Shown here one piece after another: positions 8,582 through 15,905 of a stretch of 64,000 nt of DNA; within the stretch, counting starts at the first letter, position 1; every line of letters begins with the position of its first letter. Under the pieces are notes generated by a model. That model saw nothing but the letters and a program-made list of their open reading frames with translations. It was not told where the DNA came from and ran no database searches. Made by a program: the position numbers and the translations under genes. The DNA comes from a virus, in IMG/VR virus record IMGVR_UViG_3300021371_000013, positions 1 to 64,000 of that record; one strand, given 5' to 3'.

Positions 8582-8684
8582 TTCTTATATTTATATATAT
8601 TAATTAAGATATATCTATGAATATGTATTGTATTAACATTGTGCAATTAATTGAATGCCCAGGATCCAATTTTTTGAATTTTGT

Positions 8685-8713
8685 TTGACAAAACGTGGTT
8701 TTTAAATTAGTAT
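8685..8713 (+). promoter_or_regulatory. Early sigma70-type promoter with leaderless start
   Basis: TTGACA (8685-8690), a 17-bp spacer, TAGTAT (8708-8713), then 7 nt and the ATG at 8721. It is divergent from the promoter at 8553-8581; the AT-rich gap of about 100 bp between them has no gene. Confidence 0.8.
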
Positions 8714-8720
8714 TGTTTGC

Positions 8721-9029
8721 ATGAGAAAATTCACACAAATACCAAGCGCTATTCAGGAAGATGTAATTAGGGGAAAATTAATAGGTAACGATCTCGTCGT
8801 TTACAACTATCTTGTAACTAAAGCCAGTCATGGTAAGAATATATTTTTCACAAACGAGAGAATCGGTAAGGATCTTGGTGGCATGTCTTATGGAAAGATA
8901 TCTGCTAGTTTATCTCGACTAAAAAAAGCTCAACACATATCAAGATTCAAGACTTGTAATAGAACAGCAACAAAGCTTGAGACTGTAGTTCTTGATGGAG
9001 GTAAACTGATAGTTCGCGGCAAATCATGA
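8721..9029 (+). CDS. Small winged-helix-like DNA-binding protein
   Basis: A 102-residue basic protein. IPSAIQEDVIRGKLIGNDLVVYNYL followed by FFTNERIGKDLGGMSYGKISASLSRLKKAQHI resembles the winged-helix fold of phage replication initiators and plasmid Rep-like regulators (T-N-E-x-I-G/A-x-x-L...KISxSLxRLxKxxxI). The C-terminal beta hairpin (TKLETVVLDGGKLIVRG) would be the wing. As first gene of the glycan operon it could be a local regulator or a replication accessory. It overlaps the next gene by 4 nt. Confidence 0.5.
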   Translation: MRKFTQIPSAIQEDVIRGKLIGNDLVVYNYLVTKASHGKNIFFTNERIGKDLGGMSYGKISASLSRLKKAQHISRFKTCNRTATKLETVVLDGGKLIVRGKS

Positions 9030-9760
9030 AGGTAGCTCTGTGCTTTAGCGGTAAACTTGGAGCGTGGAAGCTCACAAGAGATAGTATATTTGAGAATGTA
9101 ATTTTACCACTCAAGCCAGATATTTTTCTTTCAACATGGGAGAATGAAGAATATAGAAGTTTCTGTAAACACTATAAGCCGACTAGATTCTCAGCCCTTG
9201 ATTATGCAAACCATGAACATAAAATGAAAAGTTCTACAATTGATATTTGGTCAGGCCTAAAGCCAATGACATTTGGAATGAAGAAGGTCTTTGGGGTATT
9301 TGAGGATTACGTTAAGTTGCACAAAAAGAATTATGATTTTGTGATCAGGCTTCGCCCTGATCTTGATGTACTCGATCAAATCAAGCCTCATGAAATCAAA
9401 GAAGCTATCAATCGCAAACACATCAAATTACCATTTTACGAAGGTCACAAAATATATGATCACGATGAAGAATTAAAGAAAGAATTTTCATTTAGCTTTG
9501 TTTATGAAAAAGCTATTCTGCCAAATCAAATCAATGATCAAATAGCAATTGGCGCACCCAAGCAAATGAAAAAATACATGAACTGCTTCGACTCAATCGA
9601 AGATCCAGTTAACTTCATGTGGAACCAAGGCTATCCAGATTACATGTGTCGAATCCCAGAGTGCATATTAACAATGTATCTAAAAATGAACAACATAAAA
9701 TATTCACAATTGACAGGATCAACAAAATTTGGTAATCTAAAAACAAAACTAATAAAATGA
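9026..9760 (+). CDS. Putative glycosyltransferase / polysaccharide biosynthesis protein
   Basis: A 244-residue protein beginning MKVALCFSGKLGAWKLTRDS, with FDFVIRLRPDLDVLD-type text at ~110-125 (YDFVIRLRPDLDV). This resembles the R-x-R-x-D segment of WavE-like and related sugar transferases encoded by marine phages. No classic DxD is obvious apart from RPDLD. The gene overlaps neighbours on both sides by 4 nt, within a sugar-related operon. The exact donor and acceptor are unknown. Confidence 0.55.
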   Translation: MKVALCFSGKLGAWKLTRDSIFENVILPLKPDIFLSTWENEEYRSFCKHYKPTRFSALDYANHEHKMKSSTIDIWSGLKPMTFGMKKVFGVFEDYVKLHKKNYDFVIRLRPDLDVLDQIKPHEIKEAINRKHIKLPFYEGHKIYDHDEELKKEFSFSFVYEKAILPNQINDQIAIGAPKQMKKYMNCFDSIEDPVNFMWNQGYPDYMCRIPECILTMYLKMNNIKYSQLTGSTKFGNLKTKLIK

Positions 9761-11133
9761 TAAAATTAATAATATTTGATCTTGATGGCGTACTCGTTGA
9801 GTCGCGCGAATTACATTTCATCGCATTAAATCGAGCGCTATCTGACGTTGGCGAGCAATATGTTATAAGTAAAGAAGAGCATCTTTGTAAGTATGACGCA
9901 TTAACCACAACACAAAAACTAGCGAAATTAACTCGCGAAAAAGGATTGCCTGAATCTAGTCACAATCAAGTATGGAAATTAAAACAACAAAAAACCCTTG
10001 AAGAAATTGACAATTTTACAATTGACACTCGAATACAAGAAATTTTAAAAAAATTAAAAACCCAAAATTATACAATTGCATGCGCAACCAACTCGATACG
10101 TAGCACAGCAAAATTACAACTCATAAGAAAAGGATTTTTTGAACATATAGACTTCCTTTATTCAAACGAAGATGTACAAAGCCCAAAACCAAATGCAGAA
10201 ATTTATATGAGATGCATGTTGAGATGCGCAGTCAACCCAGATGAAACAGTGATTATTGAAGATTCGCATATTGGTAGAAAGGGAGCTTTGCGCTCAGGAG
10301 CTCATCTCTGTGCGGTAACTGATAGCAACGATTTGACATTTGATAAAGTTCGCAATACTATCATCAATGCAGAACAAACATCACACATACAGCCCAAGTG
10401 GCAAGGAGGAAATATGAACGTATTAATTCCAATGGCAGGTGCAGGTTCACGTTTTGAGCAGGCAGGGTATACCTTCCCAAAACCACTTATCGATGTGAAT
10501 GGTAAACCCATGATTCAACGAGTTGTTGAAAATTTAAACATGGATGCGCGGCACATATTTATTGTACAAAAAGAGCATTACGAAAAGTATGCACTCCAAC
10601 ACACACTTAATTTAATTACCCCCAATTGTGAGATTGTGCAAGTCGAAGGGATAACTGAAGGCGCAGCATGCACAACGCTCCTCGCGAAAGAATTTATAAA
10701 CAATGACGAACCACTTGTTCTAGCAAACTCAGATCAGTATGTAAACTGGAACAGTAACGAATACATGTATTCTTGTATGGCTGATGATATTGATGGTTCG
10801 ATATTAACATTTGAATCTACTCACCCAAAATGGAGTTATGCTAAATTAAATGAAGATGGATTTGTTACTGAGGTAGCAGAGAAAAAACCAATCAGTAAGC
10901 ATGCTACAGTTGGAATTTATTTTTGGAAGAGAGGGAAAGATTATATTGAATGCGCGGAATCCATGATTGAGAAAGATATTCGAGTAAACAATGAATTTTA
11001 TGTTTGCCCTGTTTACAATGAAGCACTTCTTCGCGGCGCTCGAGTTAAAACTTTTCATATTGATAAAATGTGGGGTCTTGGTACCCCAGAAGATTTGGAT
11101 TTATTTTTGAAGCATGAAATTAATATCCCATAG
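9757..11133 (+). CDS. HAD phosphatase fused to sugar nucleotidyltransferase
   Basis: A 458-residue two-domain protein. Residues 1-~205 are a HAD-family phosphatase: motif I DLDG with D8 and D10, motif II at ACATNS, motif III lysine in SPKPNAE, motif IV IIEDS. Residues 220-458 are a nucleotidyltransferase with NVLIPMAGAGSRFEQAGYTF and FPKPLIDVNGKP, the GxGxRF...PKPL signature of sugar-1-phosphate NTP transferases. Together they suggest processing and activation of a phosphorylated sugar to an NDP-sugar for the neighbouring glycosyltransferases. The internal Met220 has a strong Shine-Dalgarno, so the second domain may also be made alone. It overlaps the next gene by 20 nt. Confidence 0.85.
   Translation: MIKLIIFDLDGVLVESRELHFIALNRALSDVGEQYVISKEEHLCKYDALTTTQKLAKLTREKGLPESSHNQVWKLKQQKTLEEIDNFTIDTRIQEILKKLKTQNYTIACATNSIRSTAKLQLIRKGFFEHIDFLYSNEDVQSPKPNAEIYMRCMLRCAVNPDETVIIEDSHIGRKGALRSGAHLCAVTDSNDLTFDKVRNTIINAEQTSHIQPKWQGGNMNVLIPMAGAGSRFEQAGYTFPKPLIDVNGKPMIQRVVENLNMDARHIFIVQKEHYEKYALQHTLNLITPNCEIVQVEGITEGAACTTLLAKEFINNDEPLVLANSDQYVNWNSNEYMYSCMADDIDGSILTFESTHPKWSYAKLNEDGFVTEVAEKKPISKHATVGIYFWKRGKDYIECAESMIEKDIRVNNEFYVCPVYNEALLRGARVKTFHIDKMWGLGTPEDLDLFLKHEINIP
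10403..10416 (+). promoter_or_regulatory. Internal Shine-Dalgarno and ATG of the nucleotidyltransferase domain
   Basis: AAGGAGGA at 10403-10410 precedes an in-frame ATG at 10414 (Met220 of the fusion), exactly where the nucleotidyltransferase domain begins. It is the best ribosome-binding site in the window; nearly all other starts lack one. Confidence 0.65.
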
Positions 11134-11536
11134 AGGAAACATTGAGGGCCCAAACCCTAAACGTGAAAATGATCCTGAGTACATTCTTGAAGCGATTGAT
11201 CGCGGATATGATGTAGAAGTTGACATATGGGGACACAAGCAGATTTGGCTTGGTCACGATAGCGCACAATATCCCTGTCCGTTAAGTTTCCTTATGCAAA
11301 ATAAAAGTAAATTATGGATTCATTGTAAAAACGATAGCGCATTATTTACACTCATACATTTTGAATCTTTAAACATATTCTTTCATCAAGAAGATGATCG
11401 AACATTAACATCAAAAGGATACATATGGACATATCCAGATAAAAGCGTTTGTCAAAAAAGTGTTTTAGTATTAGAAGATACAAGAAATTATGTTGGTAAA
11501 AATTGTTTTGGATTGTGTGGTGATTATTTACTGTGA
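11114..11536 (+). CDS. Glycerophosphodiester phosphodiesterase-like protein
   Basis: A 140-residue short GDPD-like TIM-barrel fragment. MKLISHRGN carries the H-R-G motif (6-8), EVDIW supplies the metal-binding E35-x-D37, and WLGHD has H48-D49. These match the GDPD active-site order (HRG ... ExD ... HD), but the length is about half that of a full barrel. The same short form, with a YIWTYP segment, is common in marine phage sugar clusters. Its substrate may be a phosphodiester-linked glycan rather than a lipid (inference). It overlaps the HAD-nucleotidyltransferase gene by 20 nt and the next gene by 4. Confidence 0.65.
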   Translation: MKLISHRGNIEGPNPKRENDPEYILEAIDRGYDVEVDIWGHKQIWLGHDSAQYPCPLSFLMQNKSKLWIHCKNDSALFTLIHFESLNIFFHQEDDRTLTSKGYIWTYPDKSVCQKSVLVLEDTRNYVGKNCFGLCGDYLL

Positions 11537-12351
11537 ATCACGAGCCGTATGTTAGCCGCTTTGATCGTTGGTGGCTTGACTTTAATAAATGCTTATTAAA
11601 AAAAATAGAAGCTTATGAGGATACAGTTTCTATTATCATACAGGGCCCACTCAATCAACGAAGTATCAACACGATACCTGATTACCTAAAGTACGGAGAG
11701 GTGATAGTTAGCTGTTGGGATAACGACGATCTATCATTATTAGACAACCACAAACAAAACATAAAAATCGTAGTAAATCATTACCACGACGCCACAAGTA
11801 AAGCTTATCGAACCCACCTCAAAAACCCAATCATATTCCAAAACTACACAACACACAATGCACTAAAACAAGCGACTGGATACTTTGCAATCAAAACACG
11901 ATCTGATGAAAGTTATCCTATACTTGATCCATTACTAGATATACTTAAAAAAAATCGAGACTCAAAAGAATGGTATAAAATCGTAACATCCAATATTTAT
12001 TTCAGACATGATAGTCAATTTAAATTTCATCCATCCGATCACTTGATTGCAGGAGCGAGAATCAGAATGAAACAAATTTTTGAAGAAAGTTATTTTAGAT
12101 GCGCAACAGGTAGAATCAATGGGTTAGGGCCAGAGGAGTTGATTGGCCACAGCACAATTTGTACTTATTTTGACCCTGTTTTAAAATGTCGCGATAAACC
12201 TGACCCAAATAGATCAAAAGAACAAATGAAAAAACACTTTAACATCATTCGAATACGCGACCTTCCTCGCCGTACATGGACATCCAGCTATAGAAAATAT
12301 GACCCACTACGATCAGAAGAAGATTGGTGTCACCACATAAATGACATATAA
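11533..12351 (+). CDS. WavE-like LPS/glycan synthesis protein
   Basis: A 272-residue protein with VSIIIQGPLN near residue 32, YGEVIVSCWDND near 55-70, and FAIKTRSDESY near 120. The order IIQGP ... S-x-W ... K-T-R-S-D-E is that of the WavE lipopolysaccharide-synthesis family, putative glycosyltransferases in which the R-x-D(E) segment is taken as the nucleotide-sugar site. The start is GTG at 11533, overlapping the upstream TGA. It is the last gene of the sugar operon, followed by a terminator. Confidence 0.7.
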   Translation: MNHEPYVSRFDRWWLDFNKCLLKKIEAYEDTVSIIIQGPLNQRSINTIPDYLKYGEVIVSCWDNDDLSLLDNHKQNIKIVVNHYHDATSKAYRTHLKNPIIFQNYTTHNALKQATGYFAIKTRSDESYPILDPLLDILKKNRDSKEWYKIVTSNIYFRHDSQFKFHPSDHLIAGARIRMKQIFEESYFRCATGRINGLGPEELIGHSTICTYFDPVLKCRDKPDPNRSKEQMKKHFNIIRIRDLPRRTWTSSYRKYDPLRSEEDWCHHINDI

Positions 12352-12394
12352 AACGCAGGAATCCCTGTATACAAGCGGGTTCTGGGCGTTTCTA

Positions 12395-12419
12395 GAGTTC
12401 CCACAACTCGTTTTTTTTT
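12395..12419 (+). terminator. Rho-independent terminator
   Basis: The stem GAGTT/AACTC (12395-12399 with 12405-12409) has a 5-nt loop and is followed after one G by nine T. A second imperfect inverted repeat (about 12353-12390, aacgc...gcgtt) lies just upstream. Together they end the glycan operon. Confidence 0.8.
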
Positions 12420-12422
12420 GTA
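12418..12422 (+). promoter_or_regulatory. Variant of the GTGTA-N9-start motif (TTGTA)
   Basis: TTGTA at 12418-12422 is followed by exactly 9 AT-rich bases (TATAATAGT) and the ATG at 12432, the same spacing as the GTGTA copies. It overlaps the T-run of the terminator. Weaker because the first base differs. Confidence 0.4.
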
Positions 12423-12431
12423 TATAATAGT

Positions 12432-13310
12432 ATGGCAAAAATATTGCGTACAGAACAGTTGTCGGTCGATGGGGACAATATCCGCTTGACCGCAGATCAA
12501 GGAAACTTGATCATAAATAGTGTGAGCGGGGATGATCTAACGCAGATTACATCTACCACTAAAATCGGACAGGACATTTCAAGTCTGGCCGTGAGAGATA
12601 CAGAATTTGATACAGATGTATCTAGCTTGGCCGCAAAAAACTCCGAAGCAGAAAATCTTGCAATCACCGCATCCAAGTATGGAGCATATGGGTTAAAAAC
12701 TTCAAATTTAAGCACTGGAACAGGTAGCAGTGTTCAAACAATAACCTTGAGCGGTAGAGCTTTTATCAGCGATCCAGTTGTCACTGCTAGCCTATTAGGA
12801 GGAGCAAATGATCCAATTATAGCAGTTATGGTATCTGATGTTTCAGAAACAGCAACAAGTGGCGTCTACCAAGCAACATTTCAGTTTTCTGATGAGCTTC
12901 CAGCAACAGGAGAAACTGACCAACCTACAAGTTATAAGTTGAATATTGTAGCCTGTGTTAGCGGAACTGATGCCGATTTGGACACTATCATTGACAGTAT
13001 GGACAGTGACCGCGATGGAGATGGAGTTGAGAATAGTTTAGATTCTGACCCAGATGATTCAAGTATAGGCGCAACTACCCCAACAGACTATAAGTATGAC
13101 TACTCCACCTATCAGTGGAAGGTTTACGGCAACGCTATAAATATAGAATGGAACAACGTGCAATACGACCGATTTACTGTAGACGATGGGGATTCCTATG
13201 AAGGCCCAGTGACAATGTCAGATGGTAAAATTTTCAAAAGAGGAACTTATCAACAATCTAGTGTAAATGGCTCTCACCACTTTTACTCAATAAGACTCAA
13301 TAATCCCTAA
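12432..13310 (+). CDS. Fibre/decoration protein with TSP3-like calcium repeat
   Basis: A 292-residue virion-type protein. Residues ~35-80 contain D-I/V-S-S-L repeats like those of the gene at 1-447; residues ~95-178 are the same beta domain (ATFQFSDELP). It then continues with DSDRDGDGVENSLDSDPDDS, a thrombospondin type-3-like Ca2+ repeat, and ends in a ~75-residue aromatic-rich domain absent from the first protein. It stands alone between two terminators as a one-gene transcript. This looks like domain accretion on a shared core. Receptor binding by the terminal domain is plausible but unproven. Confidence 0.6.
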   Translation: MAKILRTEQLSVDGDNIRLTADQGNLIINSVSGDDLTQITSTTKIGQDISSLAVRDTEFDTDVSSLAAKNSEAENLAITASKYGAYGLKTSNLSTGTGSSVQTITLSGRAFISDPVVTASLLGGANDPIIAVMVSDVSETATSGVYQATFQFSDELPATGETDQPTSYKLNIVACVSGTDADLDTIIDSMDSDRDGDGVENSLDSDPDDSSIGATTPTDYKYDYSTYQWKVYGNAINIEWNNVQYDRFTVDDGDSYEGPVTMSDGKIFKRGTYQQSSVNGSHHFYSIRLNNP

Positions 13311-13335
13311 TAATTAACTAACATAGTTTAGCTTA

Positions 13336-13360
13336 AACCCCCAGAAATGGGGGTTTTTTT
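13336..13360 (+). terminator. Rho-independent terminator
   Basis: The stem AACCCCC/GGGGGTT (13336-13342 with 13349-13355) has a 6-nt loop and leads into a run of seven T. It ends the single fibre gene upstream. Confidence 0.93.
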
Positions 13361-13393
13361 ATTATAAATAATATAGTTGAAAAAAATAACATA

Positions 13394-13422
13394 TTGAATA
13401 TAATCATTAAACAAATTATTAA
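13394..13422 (+). promoter_or_regulatory. Weak sigma70-like promoter candidate
   Basis: TTGAAT (13394-13399), a 17-bp spacer, TATTAA (13417-13422), then 3 nt to the ATG at 13426. The spacing copies the six strong early promoters but both boxes are poorer, so it may be chance in AT-rich DNA. Confidence 0.3.
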
Positions 13423-13425
13423 ACT

Positions 13426-13998
13426 ATGTCACTAGCAATATATAAACCAAACAGTAAAAACACAGGTTGCGCATTTAACTTTTCTATCGGGGTAGATAAA
13501 AAGAAAGAACCTGTAGTATACGTCAACGCAATTCAGCAATTCGGTTGGGACGAAAAGAGGAGGACAGGAAACTTCTCAGGTAATGCTAGCGACCCTGAAA
13601 AGAAAATTAATTTAAAATTTACTGAATTCGAAATCGGTGGAATGATTAGCGCGTTTCAAAAACGTCATGAATTTTCATCTTATCACGCTTACGAAGAAAA
13701 CAAAACCACAATCAAGTGCGCTCCCTGGGACAAGAAATCAAAAGTTCGCAATGGAGATAAAGAAGAATGGATAACACTTCCTGCCTTTGGAATAAATTTC
13801 ACCAGAAACGGAAATCAAGCATTTAGAATTCCGCTTGAACCTGGAGAGGTAGAAAATTTGTGCGAGTTTCTAAGGTTTTACTTAAACACTCTTTATACCC
13901 ACAGAAGAAAAGAAGATTTAAAAAAAGTTAAAGATTACAAGTCAAACAAAAAAGAAGAAAGTCAAAGCTCTCAGTCAAGCGAAGACGTTCCTTTTTAA
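13426..13998 (+). CDS. Putative second ssDNA-binding protein (SSB-type C-terminal tip)
   Basis: A 190-residue protein with no OB-fold SSB similarity. The body (~1-160) is a beta-rich fold with PC4/whirly-like character (GCAFNFSIGV...VVYVNAIQQFGWDEKR...IKCAPWDKK). It ends in a basic then Ser/Gln-rich linker and EDVPF, which matches the acidic-hydrophobic tip of SSBs. Next to it are recombination-like and sugar genes. ssDNA binding is inferred from the tip and composition. The ATG has no Shine-Dalgarno; the stop overlaps the next start (TAATG). Confidence 0.5.
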   Translation: MSLAIYKPNSKNTGCAFNFSIGVDKKKEPVVYVNAIQQFGWDEKRRTGNFSGNASDPEKKINLKFTEFEIGGMISAFQKRHEFSSYHAYEENKTTIKCAPWDKKSKVRNGDKEEWITLPAFGINFTRNGNQAFRIPLEPGEVENLCEFLRFYLNTLYTHRRKEDLKKVKDYKSNKKEESQSSQSSEDVPF

Positions 13999-15905
13999 TG
14001 AAAAAAAAGAAGGTTTTAATACACAGCAATCACTGTAAAGCGTTTACTGGATTTGGTAAACACACCAAAAACATACTCATCCATTTACAGAAAACCGGAA
14101 AGTATGATTTGGTTGAATTTGCAAACGGTATTCGTTGGGGTGATCCAAGTTTAAAAAACCTTCCGTGGTTAGCCGAAGGTTCATTACCCGCTGACTCAGT
14201 CACGCTAAAAAAACTACAACAAGATCCGCAACTTGCTAGAAGTGCAGGTTATGGCGGAGAAATGATTGACAAGATTATTGAGCGCGAAAAACCAGACGTT
14301 TATATTGGCATAGAAGATATCTGGGCATTCAATGGTTATACCGAAAAAACCTGGTGGAACAAGATAAATTCTGCAGTTTGGACAACCCTAGACAGTTTAC
14401 CTATTTTACCAGATGCAGTTAAAGCTGCACCAAAAATCAAAAACTATTTTACATGGGCAAGTTTCGCGCAAAAATCTCTAAACAAAATTGGGCAAGAACA
14501 TGTGCAAACTCTTCGGGGTGCAATTGATTCATCTCACTTCTATAGACTTGAAGATGAAAAACGCTTCGAACTTCGCCAGCGACATAATATCAGCGAAGAT
14601 AATTTCATTATTGGTTTTGTTTTTCGTAACCAACTTCGCAAAAGCGTACCCAATCTTCTTGAAGGATTTAAAATCTTTTGTCAGCAAAACCCGACATGCA
14701 ACGCAAAACTATTATTGCACACACATTGGGGTGAAGGATGGGACATACCTAGACTATTACAGGAAAAAGAAATTGACGCATCTAAAATTCTAACAACTTA
14801 TTATTGTAAAGAATGCAAAGAATATGAAATCAAAAGCTTTGTAGGTGAAAATCAAGATTGTAGATTTTGCGGTGGCAGCAAAACACAAGTAACAACAAGC
14901 ACCAAGGCAGGAGTAGATGAAGGTCAACTCAATGAAATTTATAATTTTATGGATGTTTATTGTCATCCATTTACAAGTGGCGGCCAAGAAATTCCAATTC
15001 AAGAAGCAAAACTTACTGAGCTTGTAACACTTGTAACAAATTATAGTTGCGGAGAAGATTGTTGTGTCCCAGAAGCTCAAAGCTTTCCACTGAGCTGGAC
15101 AGAATATCGCGAACCAGGCACGCAATTCATTAAAGCAAGTACTGATCCAAAAAGTATCGCCTATCAACTCAGAAAAGTGTTTGACATGAAACCCGAGAAG
15201 CGCGCTAAAATGGGCAAGGGGGCCAGACAATTCGTTATTGACAACTATAGCGTAGAAGCAGTCGGAGAACAATTAGAGTCAATTCTAGACGCCATGCCGG
15301 ACGTCGATTGGGATTATGACTTTAAAGTTGAGGAGCGCGACCCAAATCATCAACCAATACAAACAGATGACGATTCAGAATGGTTAAGCGATCTATATAA
15401 AAACATACTTAAAGTAGAGACATATCCAACAGATGAAGGTCACAAACATTGGATGAAAAGATTGAATGATGATCTAAAAAGAGAAGATGTATTAAAATAT
15501 TTCAGAAGTGTTGCGGAAAAAGAAAATCGCGAAAACAAAAAAGTAGATCTTACCGACCTACTAGATGAAGATGATAAAGGAAAAAGGTTATTGCTTGTAA
15601 TGCCAGAAAGAATCGGCGATGTATATCTTGCAACTTCACTTCTTCCAAACATAAAAAAACAATACAAAAATTTAAATATTTATTTTGCTACTCGCCCACA
15701 GTATTTTGAAGTGTTGGACGGAAACCCTTATATTCATAAATGCATACCATATCATGATTCACTAGCAAATCTACCACTCATGGAAGGTCAAGGTGATCAT
15801 GAAGGATATTTTGAGATTGCATTCATTCCATTTCTTGGAACTCAACGAATCGTCAACTTTCCACACAACGGTAAAGACAAAATACAATTTGAATTATGCA
15901 CCTAG
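13998..15905 (+). CDS. GT4 glycosyltransferase fused to DUF4214-like segment and N-terminal half of a GT9
   Basis: A 635-residue multidomain protein. Residues 1-~430 are GT-B: GFGKHTKNILIHL near the start, FRNQLRKSVPNLLEGF at the second Rossmann domain, and SGGQEIPIQEAKL in the donor site. A Cys4 zinc-ribbon insertion (CKEC ... CRFC, ~270-292) interrupts domain 2. Residues ~470-505 (DEGHKHWMKRLNDDLKREDV) fit DUF4214. From ~530, LLLVMPERIGDVYLATSLLPN is the N-terminal half of a GT9 (heptosyltransferase-like) enzyme, which stops at 635. The C-terminal GT9 half is the next gene, overlapping by 10 nt. It probably builds a phage-specified glycan. Confidence 0.75.
   Translation: MKKKKVLIHSNHCKAFTGFGKHTKNILIHLQKTGKYDLVEFANGIRWGDPSLKNLPWLAEGSLPADSVTLKKLQQDPQLARSAGYGGEMIDKIIEREKPDVYIGIEDIWAFNGYTEKTWWNKINSAVWTTLDSLPILPDAVKAAPKIKNYFTWASFAQKSLNKIGQEHVQTLRGAIDSSHFYRLEDEKRFELRQRHNISEDNFIIGFVFRNQLRKSVPNLLEGFKIFCQQNPTCNAKLLLHTHWGEGWDIPRLLQEKEIDASKILTTYYCKECKEYEIKSFVGENQDCRFCGGSKTQVTTSTKAGVDEGQLNEIYNFMDVYCHPFTSGGQEIPIQEAKLTELVTLVTNYSCGEDCCVPEAQSFPLSWTEYREPGTQFIKASTDPKSIAYQLRKVFDMKPEKRAKMGKGARQFVIDNYSVEAVGEQLESILDAMPDVDWDYDFKVEERDPNHQPIQTDDDSEWLSDLYKNILKVETYPTDEGHKHWMKRLNDDLKREDVLKYFRSVAEKENRENKKVDLTDLLDEDDKGKRLLLVMPERIGDVYLATSLLPNIKKQYKNLNIYFATRPQYFEVLDGNPYIHKCIPYHDSLANLPLMEGQGDHEGYFEIAFIPFLGTQRIVNFPHNGKDKIQFELCT

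Noticed and set aside
8582-8684. Gene or tRNA in the divergent gap
   Set aside because: No open frame with a plausible start and no cloverleaf; only AT-rich sequence between two promoters.
13363-13370. TATAAATA on the plus strand
   Set aside because: Lies 55 nt before the next ATG, directly after the terminator T-run, with no GTGTA core at N9.
14790-15272. 160-residue minus-strand frame
   Set aside because: Lies entirely antisense to the GT4 glycosyltransferase; Phe/Cys-rich composition typical of a reversed reading.
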